Shown here: piece by piece, positions 25,306 through 35,090 of the stretch
Layout of the letters: every line of letters starts with the position of its first letter
How positions within the stretch are numbered: position 1 is the first letter of the stretch
NCBI GenBank assembly: GCA_910575835.1
Contig: CAJTGB010000013.1
Coordinates: forward strand, 52,090-116,089
Reading direction: 5' to 3'
Origin: Lachnospiraceae bacterium
Lineage (GTDB): Bacteria; Bacillota; Clostridia; Lachnospirales; Lachnospiraceae
DNA length: 64,000 nucleotides
The notes under the pieces: generated by a model
Database searches by the model: none
What the model was told of the DNA's origin: nothing
The model's input: only the letters and a program-made list of their open reading frames with translations
Translations under genes and position numbers: made by a program

Positions 25306-25461
25306 TTATATACATAACCCAGCCAGCACCAATGCCTGGTTTTCCTTGGGGATGCCTCCCCGCATCTGGCTCTGGTCCATGTCTCTTACTCTTTTTCTTT
25401 TTGTAAGGTATTCCTCAATTGAGAGAACTTCTGTATGATTCGTTTCTTTTTTCTGCTGCAT
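25306..25461 (-). CDS. 51-residue peptide of unknown function
   Basis: The frame starts at ATG 25461 behind AAGGAGGTATTAC, a very strong ribosome site, and is followed by a terminator. The peptide has a charged first half (QQKKETNHTEVLSIEEYLTK) and a hydrophobic end: ...MRGGIPKENQALVLAGLCI. No family is recognised. The Gly-Gly before a hydrophobic, Cys-ending tail recalls processed signalling or modified peptides, but no maturation or transport gene is adjacent, so this is only a note. Confidence 0.6.
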   Translation of the reverse strand: MQQKKETNHTEVLSIEEYLTKRKRVRDMDQSQMRGGIPKENQALVLAGLCI

Positions 25462-25561
25462 GTAATACCTCCTTCTTAAAGACCTCCCGGAACATCCCTG
25501 CCTGCCGGCAAGACCGATCCTCCGAAAACACGCCGTATTTATACTCACGGGAGCTGACACT

Positions 25562-25714
25562 ATGTATCCTCTTCCTTCCCCTCATCGCAATCAGCGCGCG
25601 TCTGATCATTCTTACAATCCGCCAATGAATATAGCGAAGTCCCCGTATTATTATTATATGGGCATACCTGAATATATATGCCTGTATAATAACTATAGAC
25701 AGAATAACAGTTAA
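25562..25714 (+). CDS. Possible 50-residue Tyr/Pro/Asn-rich protein
   Basis: ATG 25562 has GGGAG eight bases upstream and opens a 50-codon frame rich in Tyr, Pro and Asn (SPYYYYMGIPEYICLYNNY). The composition is reminiscent of small spore-coat proteins, but there is no homology that I can claim and the frame could be chance. The rest of 25462-25817 is AT-rich with no other gene visible. Confidence 0.25.
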   Translation: MYPLPSPHRNQRASDHSYNPPMNIAKSPYYYYMGIPEYICLYNNYRQNNS

Positions 25715-25817
25715 ATGTGTCTATGCTATGGAAAATTTCTAAAAGAAAGATTAGGTATTTCTTAAAATTTACTAATGGTAACCCCTTGTTACATTTTAAT
25801 TTAAACGTTAAGCCCCC

Positions 25818-27032
25818 TCAATATTCCAGCACCGTCATCTGCGTATTCCGCTCTCCTCTCTTCGTATATTCCGAGGTATGGATGATCAGTTCTTGGTCAT
25901 TTTCTCCCGCAAGCATTCCCGCATAGACCCCGCCTGTATTCCTGTACAATATCTGGCGCCCCACGATCTCTCCGTCCCGCAGCCGGATTCCCATGATCTG
26001 AAAGTAAGTCGTCTCTTGATCCCAGTCGGCCAGAAATATATGATCGCCTTCCTTGCAGATACAGATATCCTTGCGGTTCGCCGTCAGGATCTTCTTCTTC
26101 TCCGACTGGCCCAGGGGAGCCGCCGCAAGCCAGACCTCATTTCCGTTGATTCCGATCACCCCCTGATTCGCATACCTGGCAGGATAAGCGATACCGGCCT
26201 TCTCCTCGTCAAGCTCTTCGACCTTTAAGGTATCCATATCCACCAGCCTGCTTCTTGCCTGACTTGGCTGTTCATAGCCTTCGGTTTCCGCCGTATCCGC
26301 ATCCGTGATCCCGTACATCTCCTCCAACCGGTCTTCTGACATTGCCTCTTCATTTTCGCTCATATAGCTCTCTCTCACATAGACTTTTGAGCCGTCTTCA
26401 TTCGGAAAGACCTGCCGCCACATACAGCCGTCTTCGTTCATCACGACCTCCGTCTTCTCGCCTGTCTGCGCATCATGCCTGCAGATCAGGTAATCCGAAT
26501 ACGCCGCCTGTCCGTCATAATCTTTATCCTGCCATGCAACAAATCTCGTACCGTCGCCGCACCATTTAAACAAGAACCGTTCCGACGAGTCTTCCCATTC
26601 CCGAACAACCTGCTTTTCCCCGGTTTCCGTCCGGTACAAGGTAAGCTGCACCAAGTTATCGATGACGGCTTCATACAGGATATACTGTCCTCCGGGCGCA
26701 AGCTCTGCCATACCGACCGGGTGCTCTTCAAAGATCACTCCCTCCGACATGGTATCTGCATAGACATTCATGATCCGGTACTCCAGGAGCTCCCCGCCGT
26801 CAAGTATTACGCAGAGTTCCTCCTTCGAATCCTTTTTCCAGGTCACGGACCTTATCCCGCCTTCAAACATATATTCCTCTATATTCCTGACATCAATTCC
26901 CGAATGAATATCTCTGTCTTCCGTCTTTTCAGGCAGGATAATCGTCTTCGATGTCTCTTGCCGCCCGCATCCGCACAGCCAAATCCCCGCCGCAATTAAT
27001 ATCATGCCTGTTCTGATTATATTCTCTCTCAT
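25818..27032 (-). CDS. Lipoprotein downstream of two-component system
   Basis: This protein of about 404 residues starts MRENIIRTGMILIAAGIWLCGCG, with a lipobox (IWLC) for lipid attachment at the first Cys. The mature part contains repeating beta-strand units (VTWKKDSKEELCVIL, APGGQYILYEAV, RFLFKWCGDGTRFVAW) that suggest a beta-propeller similar to TolB/DPP-IV N-terminal blades. It is probably an extracytoplasmic sensor-associated or signal-modulating protein. It follows the histidine kinase by 22 bp and is the third gene of the operon. GTG at 27050, with GGGAG seven bases upstream, is an alternative start. Confidence 0.78.
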   Translation of the reverse strand: MRENIIRTGMILIAAGIWLCGCGRQETSKTIILPEKTEDRDIHSGIDVRNIEEYMFEGGIRSVTWKKDSKEELCVILDGGELLEYRIMNVYADTMSEGVIFEEHPVGMAELAPGGQYILYEAVIDNLVQLTLYRTETGEKQVVREWEDSSERFLFKWCGDGTRFVAWQDKDYDGQAAYSDYLICRHDAQTGEKTEVVMNEDGCMWRQVFPNEDGSKVYVRESYMSENEEAMSEDRLEEMYGITDADTAETEGYEQPSQARSRLVDMDTLKVEELDEEKAGIAYPARYANQGVIGINGNEVWLAAAPLGQSEKKKILTANRKDICICKEGDHIFLADWDQETTYFQIMGIRLRDGEIVGRQILYRNTGGVYAGMLAGENDQELIIHTSEYTKRGERNTQMTVLEY

Positions 27033-27054
27033 GCCGATATCATTCTCCACATTA

Positions 27055-28599
27055 TTACTCCCGCGAAGCAGCGAGCCGGTCTGCCTTGCCTGCATGGGCA
27101 CCCGGCTCTGGAAAGCTTACCATAAATATCGTATACCCGTCCGGCTCGCTCTTCACCTGGATCGACCCTCCGTGATCTTCCATGATCTTCTTAGAGATAG
27201 CAAGCCCAAGACCGGAGCTCCCCATCTCCCTGGAACGCTCCTTATCCGCCCGGTAAAACGGTTCAAAGATATGTTTCAGCTCTTCCGGGCTCATACCCTT
27301 CCCCTGATTCGCAACCGCGATCTGGACCATCTCCTTGTGCGCTGTGATCCGAATCCAGATCTCCTTCCCCGGTTTCCCGTATTTGATCGCATTGTCGATC
27401 AGATTGATCAATACCTGCCGGATCCTGTCCTCTCTTCCTCTCACGGTGTGCGGTACGCCGTCCCCGTCCAGAACCAGCGCATTCTCATAGCGTCTCGCCT
27501 TCATCTGCATCGAATCCACTACATTTCTTAAGGTATCCGTAATATTCAGGGATTCCATCCGAACATACCGGTCCTTGTCCTGCATTTCCAGCAGTTGGAC
27601 CACCATGCGGTGCAGCCTGGTGCTTTCCTGCAGGATATGCTCCATTCCGTTGTAGAACAGTTCCTCATCTCCAAGCCCGTTTTCCTCCATAAGCTGAGCA
27701 TACCCGGAGATCGTCGTAAGCGGCGTCTTCAGCTCATGCGTCACATTATTATAGAACTCCTGACGGCTGTTCAGGAGCTGCAGGATATGGTCTCTGTCCT
27801 CCTGGATCTTATCAAACTGCTCCTTCGTTACCTTAAGCATCTGCGAATAATTCCGCGACAGCTCTCCGATCTCATCCTTACGCTCATTGACCTTCAGCCT
27901 TCCCAGCGCCTCGCCGTCAAACTGCCCGTCCTTCAGATGGCTGGAGATATCGCTTGAAGTCCGGCCAAGGAGGCGGATCGGCGCGACCATACGCCTAAGC
28001 ATCGCCCAGACTACCATATAGATGACCGCAAAGGCCAGCACCGTGACCCTGACGATCTCTCCAAGCACCTCCCGCTCCCTTTTGTACATTTCCCTATAAT
28101 CCAGATAATAGCTGATCATGCCGATCCTGCGCCCCATACCCTCTACCGGCATGGTAAAATACACCTCGCATCGGTCCTGATCCCCATAATATATGGTAAA
28201 TGCGCTCTTCTGATCCCAGGCAAGCCGGAAGTCCTCCCGGCTGTCCGCATCGTCAAACCTCTGTCTTACACTGCTCTCCTTAAGTTTTCCGCCGCTGTCA
28301 TAGACGGCGACCTCCGAATAACCCGCATTCTCTAGCTGCTGCCCGATCTCATGGGTACACTGCTCAAAGCCGGACTCATCTATCTGGCAGTTATTGATCA
28401 GAAGGATCTGCCGGATATAAAACTCGGTATTGTTCTCTATGCTCTGAAGCTCCCCTATGATCTGTTTTTCAAGATTATTCTGCATCCGAAGCTTCACAAG
28501 GTATGTGACGGCAAGGATACTCGCAAGCCCTAACAGCAGCATCCACGCACTCATCCGAAACAGGATCCCGTGAAAGAACCTGTTATTTCGCTTATCCAT
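27055..28599 (-). CDS. Sensor histidine kinase
   Basis: The 514-residue membrane kinase has helices at about 17-35 and 183-200 enclosing an extracellular sensor of about 145 residues, then HAMP (about 200-255). The DHp box is EFYNNVTHELKTPLTTISG (His288) and the HATPase domain has the N box LINLIDNAIKYGKPG plus SSGLGLAISKKIMEDHGG. It autophosphorylates and should pass phosphate to the OmpR-type regulator 11 bp upstream. The lipoprotein gene follows. The signal is unknown; the large sensor domain and lipoprotein partner suggest an envelope cue. Confidence 0.95.
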   Translation of the reverse strand: MDKRNNRFFHGILFRMSAWMLLLGLASILAVTYLVKLRMQNNLEKQIIGELQSIENNTEFYIRQILLINNCQIDESGFEQCTHEIGQQLENAGYSEVAVYDSGGKLKESSVRQRFDDADSREDFRLAWDQKSAFTIYYGDQDRCEVYFTMPVEGMGRRIGMISYYLDYREMYKREREVLGEIVRVTVLAFAVIYMVVWAMLRRMVAPIRLLGRTSSDISSHLKDGQFDGEALGRLKVNERKDEIGELSRNYSQMLKVTKEQFDKIQEDRDHILQLLNSRQEFYNNVTHELKTPLTTISGYAQLMEENGLGDEELFYNGMEHILQESTRLHRMVVQLLEMQDKDRYVRMESLNITDTLRNVVDSMQMKARRYENALVLDGDGVPHTVRGREDRIRQVLINLIDNAIKYGKPGKEIWIRITAHKEMVQIAVANQGKGMSPEELKHIFEPFYRADKERSREMGSSGLGLAISKKIMEDHGGSIQVKSEPDGYTIFMVSFPEPGAHAGKADRLAASRE

Positions 28600-28610
28600 A
28601 TTCCACCTGC

Positions 28611-29306
28611 CTATTCCTTCGGCACGTACTTATACCCCACGCCAAACACCGTCACAATAGACTCCCCCATACACAGCTTCTTTCTAAGACGCTGTATATG
28701 GATGTCCACCGTCCTGGTATCTCCCATGAAATCATATCCCCATATCTCATCCAGCAGATGCGACCGTGTAAATACCCGCCTTGGATTCTTCACCATCCAG
28801 ACCAGCAGATCGAACTCCTTCGGCGTCAGCTCTACATATTCTCCGTCCTGGCAGACCGTCCGTTCACGCTCAGAGATCACCGCGTTCTCTACGCGGATCT
28901 CCTGCTCCTCCTGCCCCTTCAAAGACTTTCCGAAACGCCTTAAGATCGTCTTCACACGGACAATGACCTCCCTTAAGTCAAAGGGCTTCGTGATATAATC
29001 GTCTGCGCCGGATTCAAGCCCGTACACCTTATCGTCGATACTTCCCCGCGCCGTCAGCATAATGATCGGGATATTATACATCTCCGTCAGCATTTTGCAG
29101 ACGTCCACACCGCTCAGGTCCGGGAGCATCCAGTCAAGAAGCACCAGATTCGGCTCGAATTCTTCTGCCCCGCTAAGCCCGTCCGCCCCGGTATACGCGC
29201 TCTTCACCCTGAATCCTTCCTTTTTAAATCCATATTCCAGAATATCCGCTATCGGCTTCTCATCCTCTATCACAAGTATTCTGATCTCTTCTATCTCTAT
29301 CATCAT
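28611..29306 (-). CDS. OmpR/PhoB-family response regulator
   Basis: The 231-residue regulator has an N-terminal receiver (ILVIEDEKPIADI with the acidic pair, LLDWMLPD with phospho-acceptor Asp58, MLTARGS and KPFDLREV) and a C-terminal winged helix (ELTPKEFDLLVWMVKN, RTVDIHIQRLRKKL). It binds DNA as a dimer after phosphorylation by the adjacent kinase. I chose ATG 29306; the frame also has GTG and ATG codons two codons earlier that overlap the GAGGGTG ribosome site. It is the first gene of the three-gene operon, 24 bp after asnB's stop on the same strand, so asnB transcription could run into it. Confidence 0.95.
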   Translation of the reverse strand: MMIEIEEIRILVIEDEKPIADILEYGFKKEGFRVKSAYTGADGLSGAEEFEPNLVLLDWMLPDLSGVDVCKMLTEMYNIPIIMLTARGSIDDKVYGLESGADDYITKPFDLREVIVRVKTILRRFGKSLKGQEEQEIRVENAVISERERTVCQDGEYVELTPKEFDLLVWMVKNPRRVFTRSHLLDEIWGYDFMGDTRTVDIHIQRLRKKLCMGESIVTVFGVGYKYVPKE

Positions 29307-29330
29307 TGTCACCCTCTTTGAACTCAGGAA

Positions 29331-31235
29331 TCATACCTGGGAGATCACTTTGTCCTCGAAAAACACTCTGTACCATACAAGAAATGCATAGACCGTCCAG
29401 ATCTTCCTGCTGTTATCCTCTTTTCCGTCCCTGTGCTCCTCTAAAAGCTCCGTAAGCCTCTCTGTGTTAAAATACTTTCTCGCCGCACTTCCCGTAAATG
29501 TCTCCTCGATCTCTTTATACCAGTCCTGCTCCTTCATCCAGTTCCTTATAGGAACCGGAAATCCCAGCTTCTTCTTATGCGAGACCTTCTCCGGGAGATA
29601 AGCGTCCGCCGCCCTTCTCAGCATATATTTCGTCGTATAATGCTTCGTCTTCAGCCTGTGGGGGATCTGTCTTGCCACCTGGAATACATCCCGGTCAAGA
29701 AAAGGAACCCTTAGCTCCAGCGAATGCGCCATGCTCATCTTATCCGCCTTCTGCAGGATATCCCCCGGAAGCCAGTATTTGATGTCTATAGACTGCATCT
29801 GCTCGGAATCCGGCAGATGCACGATCCCGTCATAGGCATCCTTAAGGAATTCCTGCGGTTCCCCGGCATGCCCCTGCCGTCTTAAGATCTGCCTGCGTTC
29901 CCCGGCGCGGAATATATAAGCGTTCCCGATATACCGTTCCTTAAGAGACTGGGATGCACGGATCAGGTAATTCCTGCCCTTCATATGCTTCGGCAGCTTC
30001 TCTGCCGCAGAAGCCAGAGCCCTTCTTGCCCCTATCGGCAGCCATTTCAGGCACCGCAGAGCCTTAGGCTCCAGATATATGTTATAGCCTCCGAATATCT
30101 CATCCGCTCCCTCCCCGGACAGCACCACCTTCACCTCCTTAGACGCCTCCTGCGCGAGAAAATAAAGAGCCACCGCCGATGCGTCGCCAAGCGGCTCGTC
30201 CAGATGATACATGACCCTTGGAACCGCTTCTGTGAATTCTCTCTTTGTAATATATCTGCATCGGTGATCCGTCTTAAGCTTATCCGCAAGCTCCCTGGCG
30301 CATGCCGTCTCGTCATACAGCGCTCCCTCATTCTCGAAACCTACCGTGAAGGTCCGGCTGCATCCTGATACCGCCGCAACAAGGCTTGAATCCACCCCGC
30401 TTGACAGAAAGCTTGCCACCTCCACATCACTGACCATATGCCGTCTCACCGACTGGCCGATCACATTCTTCACATCTTCTAACAGCCTCTCCTCCCCCAT
30501 ATCTCTCCCCGGCTTAAGCGACGGATCAAAATAACGCGCCACATCCGGCACGCCGTGCGGGCTCCCTGCAATACAAGCCCCTTGATGGGGCGGACAGCCT
30601 TCGTCCGATAAAGTATATGTAAGATAATGCCCCGGCGGCAATTGGTAGATGCCTTTAAAAAAGGTCTCAGGCAGCACGGAATACTGGAAAGACAGATATT
30701 GCTCCAGCGCTTCTTCATTCACTTCCCTGCAATATCCCGGATGTTCGAGAATGCTCTTGATCTCCGACGCAAATACAAGCGTACCGCCGATCACCGTATA
30801 ATAAAAAGGCTTAATTCCAAAATAATCCCTCGCGGCAAACAGCGTCCGCTCCTTCTCGTCCCAGACTGCGAAGCTGAACATCCCCCTTAGCTTGTCCAGA
30901 AATGCCTCCCCGTATTCCTCATACCCGTGAAGGATCACTTCCGAATCAGAATCACTCTTAAACAGGTGTCCCTTCTGTCTCAGCATTTCCCTCAAGATCC
31001 GGTAGTTATAGATCTCCCCGTTGAAGACCAGCGCCTTGCTCCTGTCTTCGCTCTGCATTGGCTGCATCCCCGTCTCCAGGTCTATGATACTGAGCCTTTG
31101 AAACCCTAACATCGCATCCTCTGAGATATAAGTGTCCCTTCCGTCCGGCCCGCGGTGCTCCATTGCCTTCATCATCCGTTCAAGCACCTGCCCCTTTTCT
31201 GCCGTAGTTCCGATAATCCCACAGATCCCGCACAT
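29331..31235 (-). CDS. asnB: Asparagine synthase (glutamine-hydrolysing)
   Basis: The 634-residue class B asparagine synthetase begins MCGICGIIG, with the catalytic Cys2 of the glutaminase domain (about 1-230), followed by the synthetase domain with the PP-loop FLSSGVDSSLVAA. It makes asparagine from aspartate, ATP and glutamine-derived ammonia in the cytoplasm. Length and motifs are normal for the AsnB/AsnO group; some relatives sit in envelope clusters and amidate cell-wall components, so that is an alternative. AGGAG lies seven bases before the ATG. It lies upstream of the two-component operon with only a 24-bp gap. Confidence 0.95.
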   Translation of the reverse strand: MCGICGIIGTTAEKGQVLERMMKAMEHRGPDGRDTYISEDAMLGFQRLSIIDLETGMQPMQSEDRSKALVFNGEIYNYRILREMLRQKGHLFKSDSDSEVILHGYEEYGEAFLDKLRGMFSFAVWDEKERTLFAARDYFGIKPFYYTVIGGTLVFASEIKSILEHPGYCREVNEEALEQYLSFQYSVLPETFFKGIYQLPPGHYLTYTLSDEGCPPHQGACIAGSPHGVPDVARYFDPSLKPGRDMGEERLLEDVKNVIGQSVRRHMVSDVEVASFLSSGVDSSLVAAVSGCSRTFTVGFENEGALYDETACARELADKLKTDHRCRYITKREFTEAVPRVMYHLDEPLGDASAVALYFLAQEASKEVKVVLSGEGADEIFGGYNIYLEPKALRCLKWLPIGARRALASAAEKLPKHMKGRNYLIRASQSLKERYIGNAYIFRAGERRQILRRQGHAGEPQEFLKDAYDGIVHLPDSEQMQSIDIKYWLPGDILQKADKMSMAHSLELRVPFLDRDVFQVARQIPHRLKTKHYTTKYMLRRAADAYLPEKVSHKKKLGFPVPIRNWMKEQDWYKEIEETFTGSAARKYFNTERLTELLEEHRDGKEDNSRKIWTVYAFLVWYRVFFEDKVISQV

Positions 31236-31344
31236 ATTTACCGCTCCTCTTCTGCCTGTATTCTTTCTATATGCGGTATTGTAAAGGTCAGAAATCTCGA
31301 AAATCCTATGGAAATGTATCTAAAATGTAAAAGAAGTTTTCAAA

Positions 31345-31423
31345 TATATAAAAGAGCCGCCGGAAAAGACCGTTCACACTCTGTACTGCAACCGTGCAAA
31401 CTCTCATTCCCCGGCAGGCTCTT
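31345..31423 (-). terminator. Terminator after purA
   Basis: AAGAGCC-x-GCCGG and CCGGC-x-GGCTCTT pair at the ends of a long hairpin, followed on the minus strand by TTTTATAT. It lies about 80 bp after the purA stop, so it separates purA from asnB. Confidence 0.65.
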
Positions 31424-31500
31424 ACTTGATCAGCTATGCCTGTTTCAAAAATACGCTCAGCTTCTTATCCTCTGTCCTTATGTGATCGACCGGAAACGTA

Positions 31501-32778
31501 TTATACCCGATAGATGATATCGTCTCTTCCCGGACCGTTAGAGACCATCGTGATCGGATATCCGATCTGCTCTTCCACAAATTCAATATATTTCCGGCAA
31601 TTCTCCGGCAGCTCCTCATAAGTCTTGATACCTTTGATATCGCATTTCCATCCCGGAAGCTTCTTAAGAACCGGCTTCGCCTTCTCAAGCATGTGCGTCA
31701 CAGGGAAATCCGTCGTCACTTCCCCGTCGATCTCATAGCCCACGCATACCGGTATCTCATCCAGATATCCCAACACGTCAAGCACCGTGAACGCCACATC
31801 CGTCGCACCCTGCATCCTGCATCCGTACTTGGATGCAACACAGTCGAACCATCCCATCCTTCTTGGGCGCCCTGTAGTCGCGCCGAACTCGCCGCCGTCT
31901 CCGCCTCTGCGCCTCAGTTCATCCGCTTCCTCGCCGAAGATCTCGCTTACGAATGCTCCGGCTCCGACCGCGCTTGAATAAGCCTTGCATACCGTGATCA
32001 CCTTCTTGATCTCATACGGCGGGATTCCCGCCCCGATAGCTCCGTATGCAGCCAGCGTAGAAGAGGACGTCACCATTGGATAGATCCCATGATCAGGATC
32101 CTTCAATGTTCCAAGCTGTCCCTCCAGCAGGATCTCCTTCCCCTCCTTAAGCGCCTGATACAGATAAAGCGATGTATCGCAGACATAAGGCTCTATCATC
32201 TTCTTATATTCCAACAGTTCTTCGTACAGTTCATCCGGGTTTATCTCCGGCTTATGGTACAGATGAGAAAGAAGCACGTTCTTCTGAGCCGCTATCCTTA
32301 CGACCTTCTCTTTCAGCAGCTCTTCATCGAACAGCTCGCTTACCTGGAAACCAACCTTCGCATATTTGTCTGAGTAGAACGGAGCAATTCCCGACTTCGT
32401 TGAACCAAAAGACTTGCCGCCTAACCGTTCCTCCTCATACGCGTCAAAATTCTTGTGATATGACATTACTATCTGCGCGCGGTCTGATACCAGGATCTTC
32501 GGCGCCGGAACTCCCCTGTCGACAATAGACTGTATCTCTTTGCAGAGAACCGGGATATCAAGTGCGACGCCATTCCCGATGATACTGGTGGTATGGCCAT
32601 AGAACACACCGGAAGGCAGTGTGTGCAGCGCAAACTTGCCGTAATCATTGATGATCGTGTGCCCCGCATTCGCTCCTCCCTGGAATCTTACGATAATATC
32701 CGCTTTTTCCGCTAACATATCCGTAATCTTACCTTTTCCTTCGTCTCCCCAATTGGCGCCAACTACTGCTCTTACCAT
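31501..32778 (-). CDS. purA: Adenylosuccinate synthase
   Basis: The 425-residue enzyme joins IMP and aspartate using GTP, the first committed step to AMP. Diagnostic motifs are NWGDEGKGKITDML (P-loop-like), GGANAGHTI with the catalytic His, and the substrate loop GATTGRPRRMGWFD. Length is normal. A strong GCAGGAGGAATT site precedes the ATG. It stands alone between cls upstream (convergence is absent; same strand) and a terminator downstream. Confidence 0.98.
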   Translation of the reverse strand: MVRAVVGANWGDEGKGKITDMLAEKADIIVRFQGGANAGHTIINDYGKFALHTLPSGVFYGHTTSIIGNGVALDIPVLCKEIQSIVDRGVPAPKILVSDRAQIVMSYHKNFDAYEEERLGGKSFGSTKSGIAPFYSDKYAKVGFQVSELFDEELLKEKVVRIAAQKNVLLSHLYHKPEINPDELYEELLEYKKMIEPYVCDTSLYLYQALKEGKEILLEGQLGTLKDPDHGIYPMVTSSSTLAAYGAIGAGIPPYEIKKVITVCKAYSSAVGAGAFVSEIFGEEADELRRRGGDGGEFGATTGRPRRMGWFDCVASKYGCRMQGATDVAFTVLDVLGYLDEIPVCVGYEIDGEVTTDFPVTHMLEKAKPVLKKLPGWKCDIKGIKTYEELPENCRKYIEFVEEQIGYPITMVSNGPGRDDIIYRV

Positions 32779-32887
32779 ATCAATTCCTCCTGCGTTATCG
32801 TTTAACTAATATCCACTCAAAACCAGATAACATTATACTATATTTTCCTGCTTCTGTAAAATGCATTTTTGAACTTTCGCTCCCGCG

Positions 32888-34450
32888 CTACATCAGCGGC
32901 GCTACCATGCGCAGCACATGTCCGCTGAGCTTGGTGAGAAGGCTCCTCTCCTTCGCCTCCACCAGCGTCACCTTATGGCATTTTGCCAGCGTCTTGACGA
33001 AATCCTTCTCGATCTTATCGATCTCAGGATTATTGTAGATAAAGACGCCGCATTCATAATGCAGATACAGGCTGCGGTAATCCAGGTTGATGGTTCCCAC
33101 CGTCGCCGTATCGTCGTCGGATACAAATACCTTGGCATGGACGAATCCCGGCGTATACTCGTAGATCTGGACGCCGCTTTCAATAAGCTCCTTATAATAT
33201 GTCTTCGCCACCGCAAAAGCATACCATTTGTCCGGGATATGCGGCATGATAATGATCACCTCTATCCCGCTTTTTGCCACCCGCGTAAGCGTTGTGATCA
33301 TCTCATTGTCCAGGATCAGGTACGGCGTCATGATATGTACATACTTCTTCGCATGGTTCAGTATGTGAAAATACACCTCTTCCCCGACATTTTCATTGTC
33401 AAAGGGGCTGTCGGCATACGGGATCACATACCCCAGGCCTCGGTGAAGCTCTGATCTCTTCGGCGTCAGATACCGCTTATATCGCTCCGGCCTGCGCTCT
33501 TCCACATTCCACATCTGAAGGAATATCATGGTAAGGCTCTGCACCGCGTCCCCCTTCAGCATGACCGCCGTATCCTTCCAGTGCCCGAACCGCTCCTTCC
33601 TGTTGATATACTCGTCTCCTAAGTTGATACCCCCGGTGAACGCGACCTTGCCGTCGATCACACAGATCTTGCGGTGGTCACGGTTATTCTGCGTTGTTGA
33701 CAGAAAGGGCTTGATCGGGTTCGACATCTTGCACTGGATCCCGAACTTCTCTAACTGCCGCGGATAATTGTAAGGCAGCATGGATATGGCGCACATACCG
33801 TCATACATGAAACGGACCTCAACACCGTCCCTTGCCTTCCCCTTTAAGACCTCAAGGATCGTTCCCCACATATAACCCTTTTCGACGATAAAGTATTCCA
33901 TAAAAATATATTTTCTGGCCTTCTTAAGCTCTGACAGCATCGCACTGAACTTATACTCTCCCAGCGGAAAATATTGGATCTTAGTGTTGCGGTAGGTCGG
34001 GAACCCAAGCTGCCTGGACAGATAATAGGATAAATGCGCATTCGCGGACTTGCTCGCCCACAGATTCTCCACGATCTCCTGGTCCTGCTGCATATACGGA
34101 TCCGTCTCGATCCTGAGCGTTGACAGGCGGTCCTGCATGTACCTGGCTCCTATCTGCATCTGCGCAAAGACATAGAACAATACCCCGACAAAGGGGAATA
34201 CCATGACGCACAGCATCCATGTCATCTTAAATGCCGGATTGCCCTTCGTATTGATGATATAGATCAGCACTACCGCTTCTAATATCAGCAGCGCCCCGTA
34301 AATGTACGGAAGGTATGCCTGCAGATAATGGATCGATCCCACCATGATCCCAAGCTGTATCAAAAGCAGCAGCAGGACGATGCCTGTTCTGCTGAAAATA
34401 ATGCGGAACAAGCCTTTTTTCGCCGTTGCCGGCGCTTGTATCTGGTTCAT
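32888..34450 (-). CDS. cls: Cardiolipin synthase (phospholipase D family)
   Basis: The 520-residue membrane enzyme has two N-terminal hydrophobic helices plus a third near residue 90, then two HKD phospholipase-D motifs: HRKICVIDGKVAFTGGINLGDEY and HAKVFVSDDDTATVGTINLDYRS. It condenses two phosphatidylglycerols into cardiolipin at the cytoplasmic membrane. I chose ATG 34450 (MNQIQAP), preceded by GGGAG; the longer frame to 34474 lacks a ribosome site. It lies upstream of purA on the same strand with a 109-bp gap. Confidence 0.94.
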   Translation of the reverse strand: MNQIQAPATAKKGLFRIIFSRTGIVLLLLLIQLGIMVGSIHYLQAYLPYIYGALLILEAVVLIYIINTKGNPAFKMTWMLCVMVFPFVGVLFYVFAQMQIGARYMQDRLSTLRIETDPYMQQDQEIVENLWASKSANAHLSYYLSRQLGFPTYRNTKIQYFPLGEYKFSAMLSELKKARKYIFMEYFIVEKGYMWGTILEVLKGKARDGVEVRFMYDGMCAISMLPYNYPRQLEKFGIQCKMSNPIKPFLSTTQNNRDHRKICVIDGKVAFTGGINLGDEYINRKERFGHWKDTAVMLKGDAVQSLTMIFLQMWNVEERRPERYKRYLTPKRSELHRGLGYVIPYADSPFDNENVGEEVYFHILNHAKKYVHIMTPYLILDNEMITTLTRVAKSGIEVIIIMPHIPDKWYAFAVAKTYYKELIESGVQIYEYTPGFVHAKVFVSDDDTATVGTINLDYRSLYLHYECGVFIYNNPEIDKIEKDFVKTLAKCHKVTLVEAKERSLLTKLSGHVLRMVAPLM

Positions 34451-34630
34451 ATTACCACTCCCTTTTTTAACCATACGATACAGTTTAACACAGTTTCAGC
34501 CAATAATCTAACAGATTACTCATTTTTTACATACATTTTATGATTATTTTAGAGGAAAAATAATACAATGTGTGGTATGATAATAACAGTATTATACTAA
34601 AATACATTTTTGAAAGGAGTTATAATTATC

Positions 34631-34900
34631 ATGAAGAAATGGGGCAAAGGCTTAATGGGGCTGGCTGCAGCCGGCGGCGCGATCGCGGGCCTTATCTATT
34701 ATTTAAAGAAAAAAGATTCCTGCGAGGATGAAGATTTTGACGATGATTTTGAAGACGACGACTTTGACCTCGACAGTGATTTAAAGCCTGTATCAGACCG
34801 TGAGTATGTATCCTTGAATCCATCTGCCAAGAGCGGGGACGATGACGAAGAGACCGCAGAAGCGGCAAAAGAAACAGATTCCGAAGATAACGAAGACTGA
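34631..34900 (+). CDS. Small acidic single-helix protein
   Basis: The 89-residue protein has a basic start (MKKWGKG), one glycine/alanine-rich hydrophobic helix (LMGLAAAGGAIAGLIYYL) and a strongly acidic tail beginning KKKDSCEDEDFDDDFED and ending in Asp/Glu-rich repeats. It is probably membrane-anchored with the acidic tail in the cytoplasm. Similar short proteins are common and uncharacterised in Lachnospiraceae. AAAGGAG lies eleven bases before the ATG. It is monocistronic, with a strong terminator downstream. Confidence 0.72.
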   Translation: MKKWGKGLMGLAAAGGAIAGLIYYLKKKDSCEDEDFDDDFEDDDFDLDSDLKPVSDREYVSLNPSAKSGDDDEETAEAAKETDSEDNED

Positions 34901-34938
34901 ATACCGCATATCTGATAGCCGATACATCCGTCCGAACC

Positions 34939-34975
34939 GGACACAGCAGTGAAGCAGGCTGCTGTGTCCTTTTTT
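34939..34975 (+). terminator. Intrinsic terminator
   Basis: GGACACAGCAG and CTGCTGTGTCC form a perfect 11-bp stem with a 9-base loop, followed by TTTTTT. It ends the small acidic protein gene. Confidence 0.93.
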
Positions 34976-35090
34976 GTCTGCATCAATGTATTAAGAACTA
35001 TTGATTTTCATTCCAATGAAGCGTAAAATATACCTTAACTAGATCGGACACTCTGCCGGAAGACAGAGAGAAACAAGAGGGGCCTTATAT

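Noticed and set aside
25415..25609. 64-codon minus-strand frame overlapping the 51-residue peptide gene
   Set aside because: It has no ribosome site and is out of frame with the strongly supported peptide gene.
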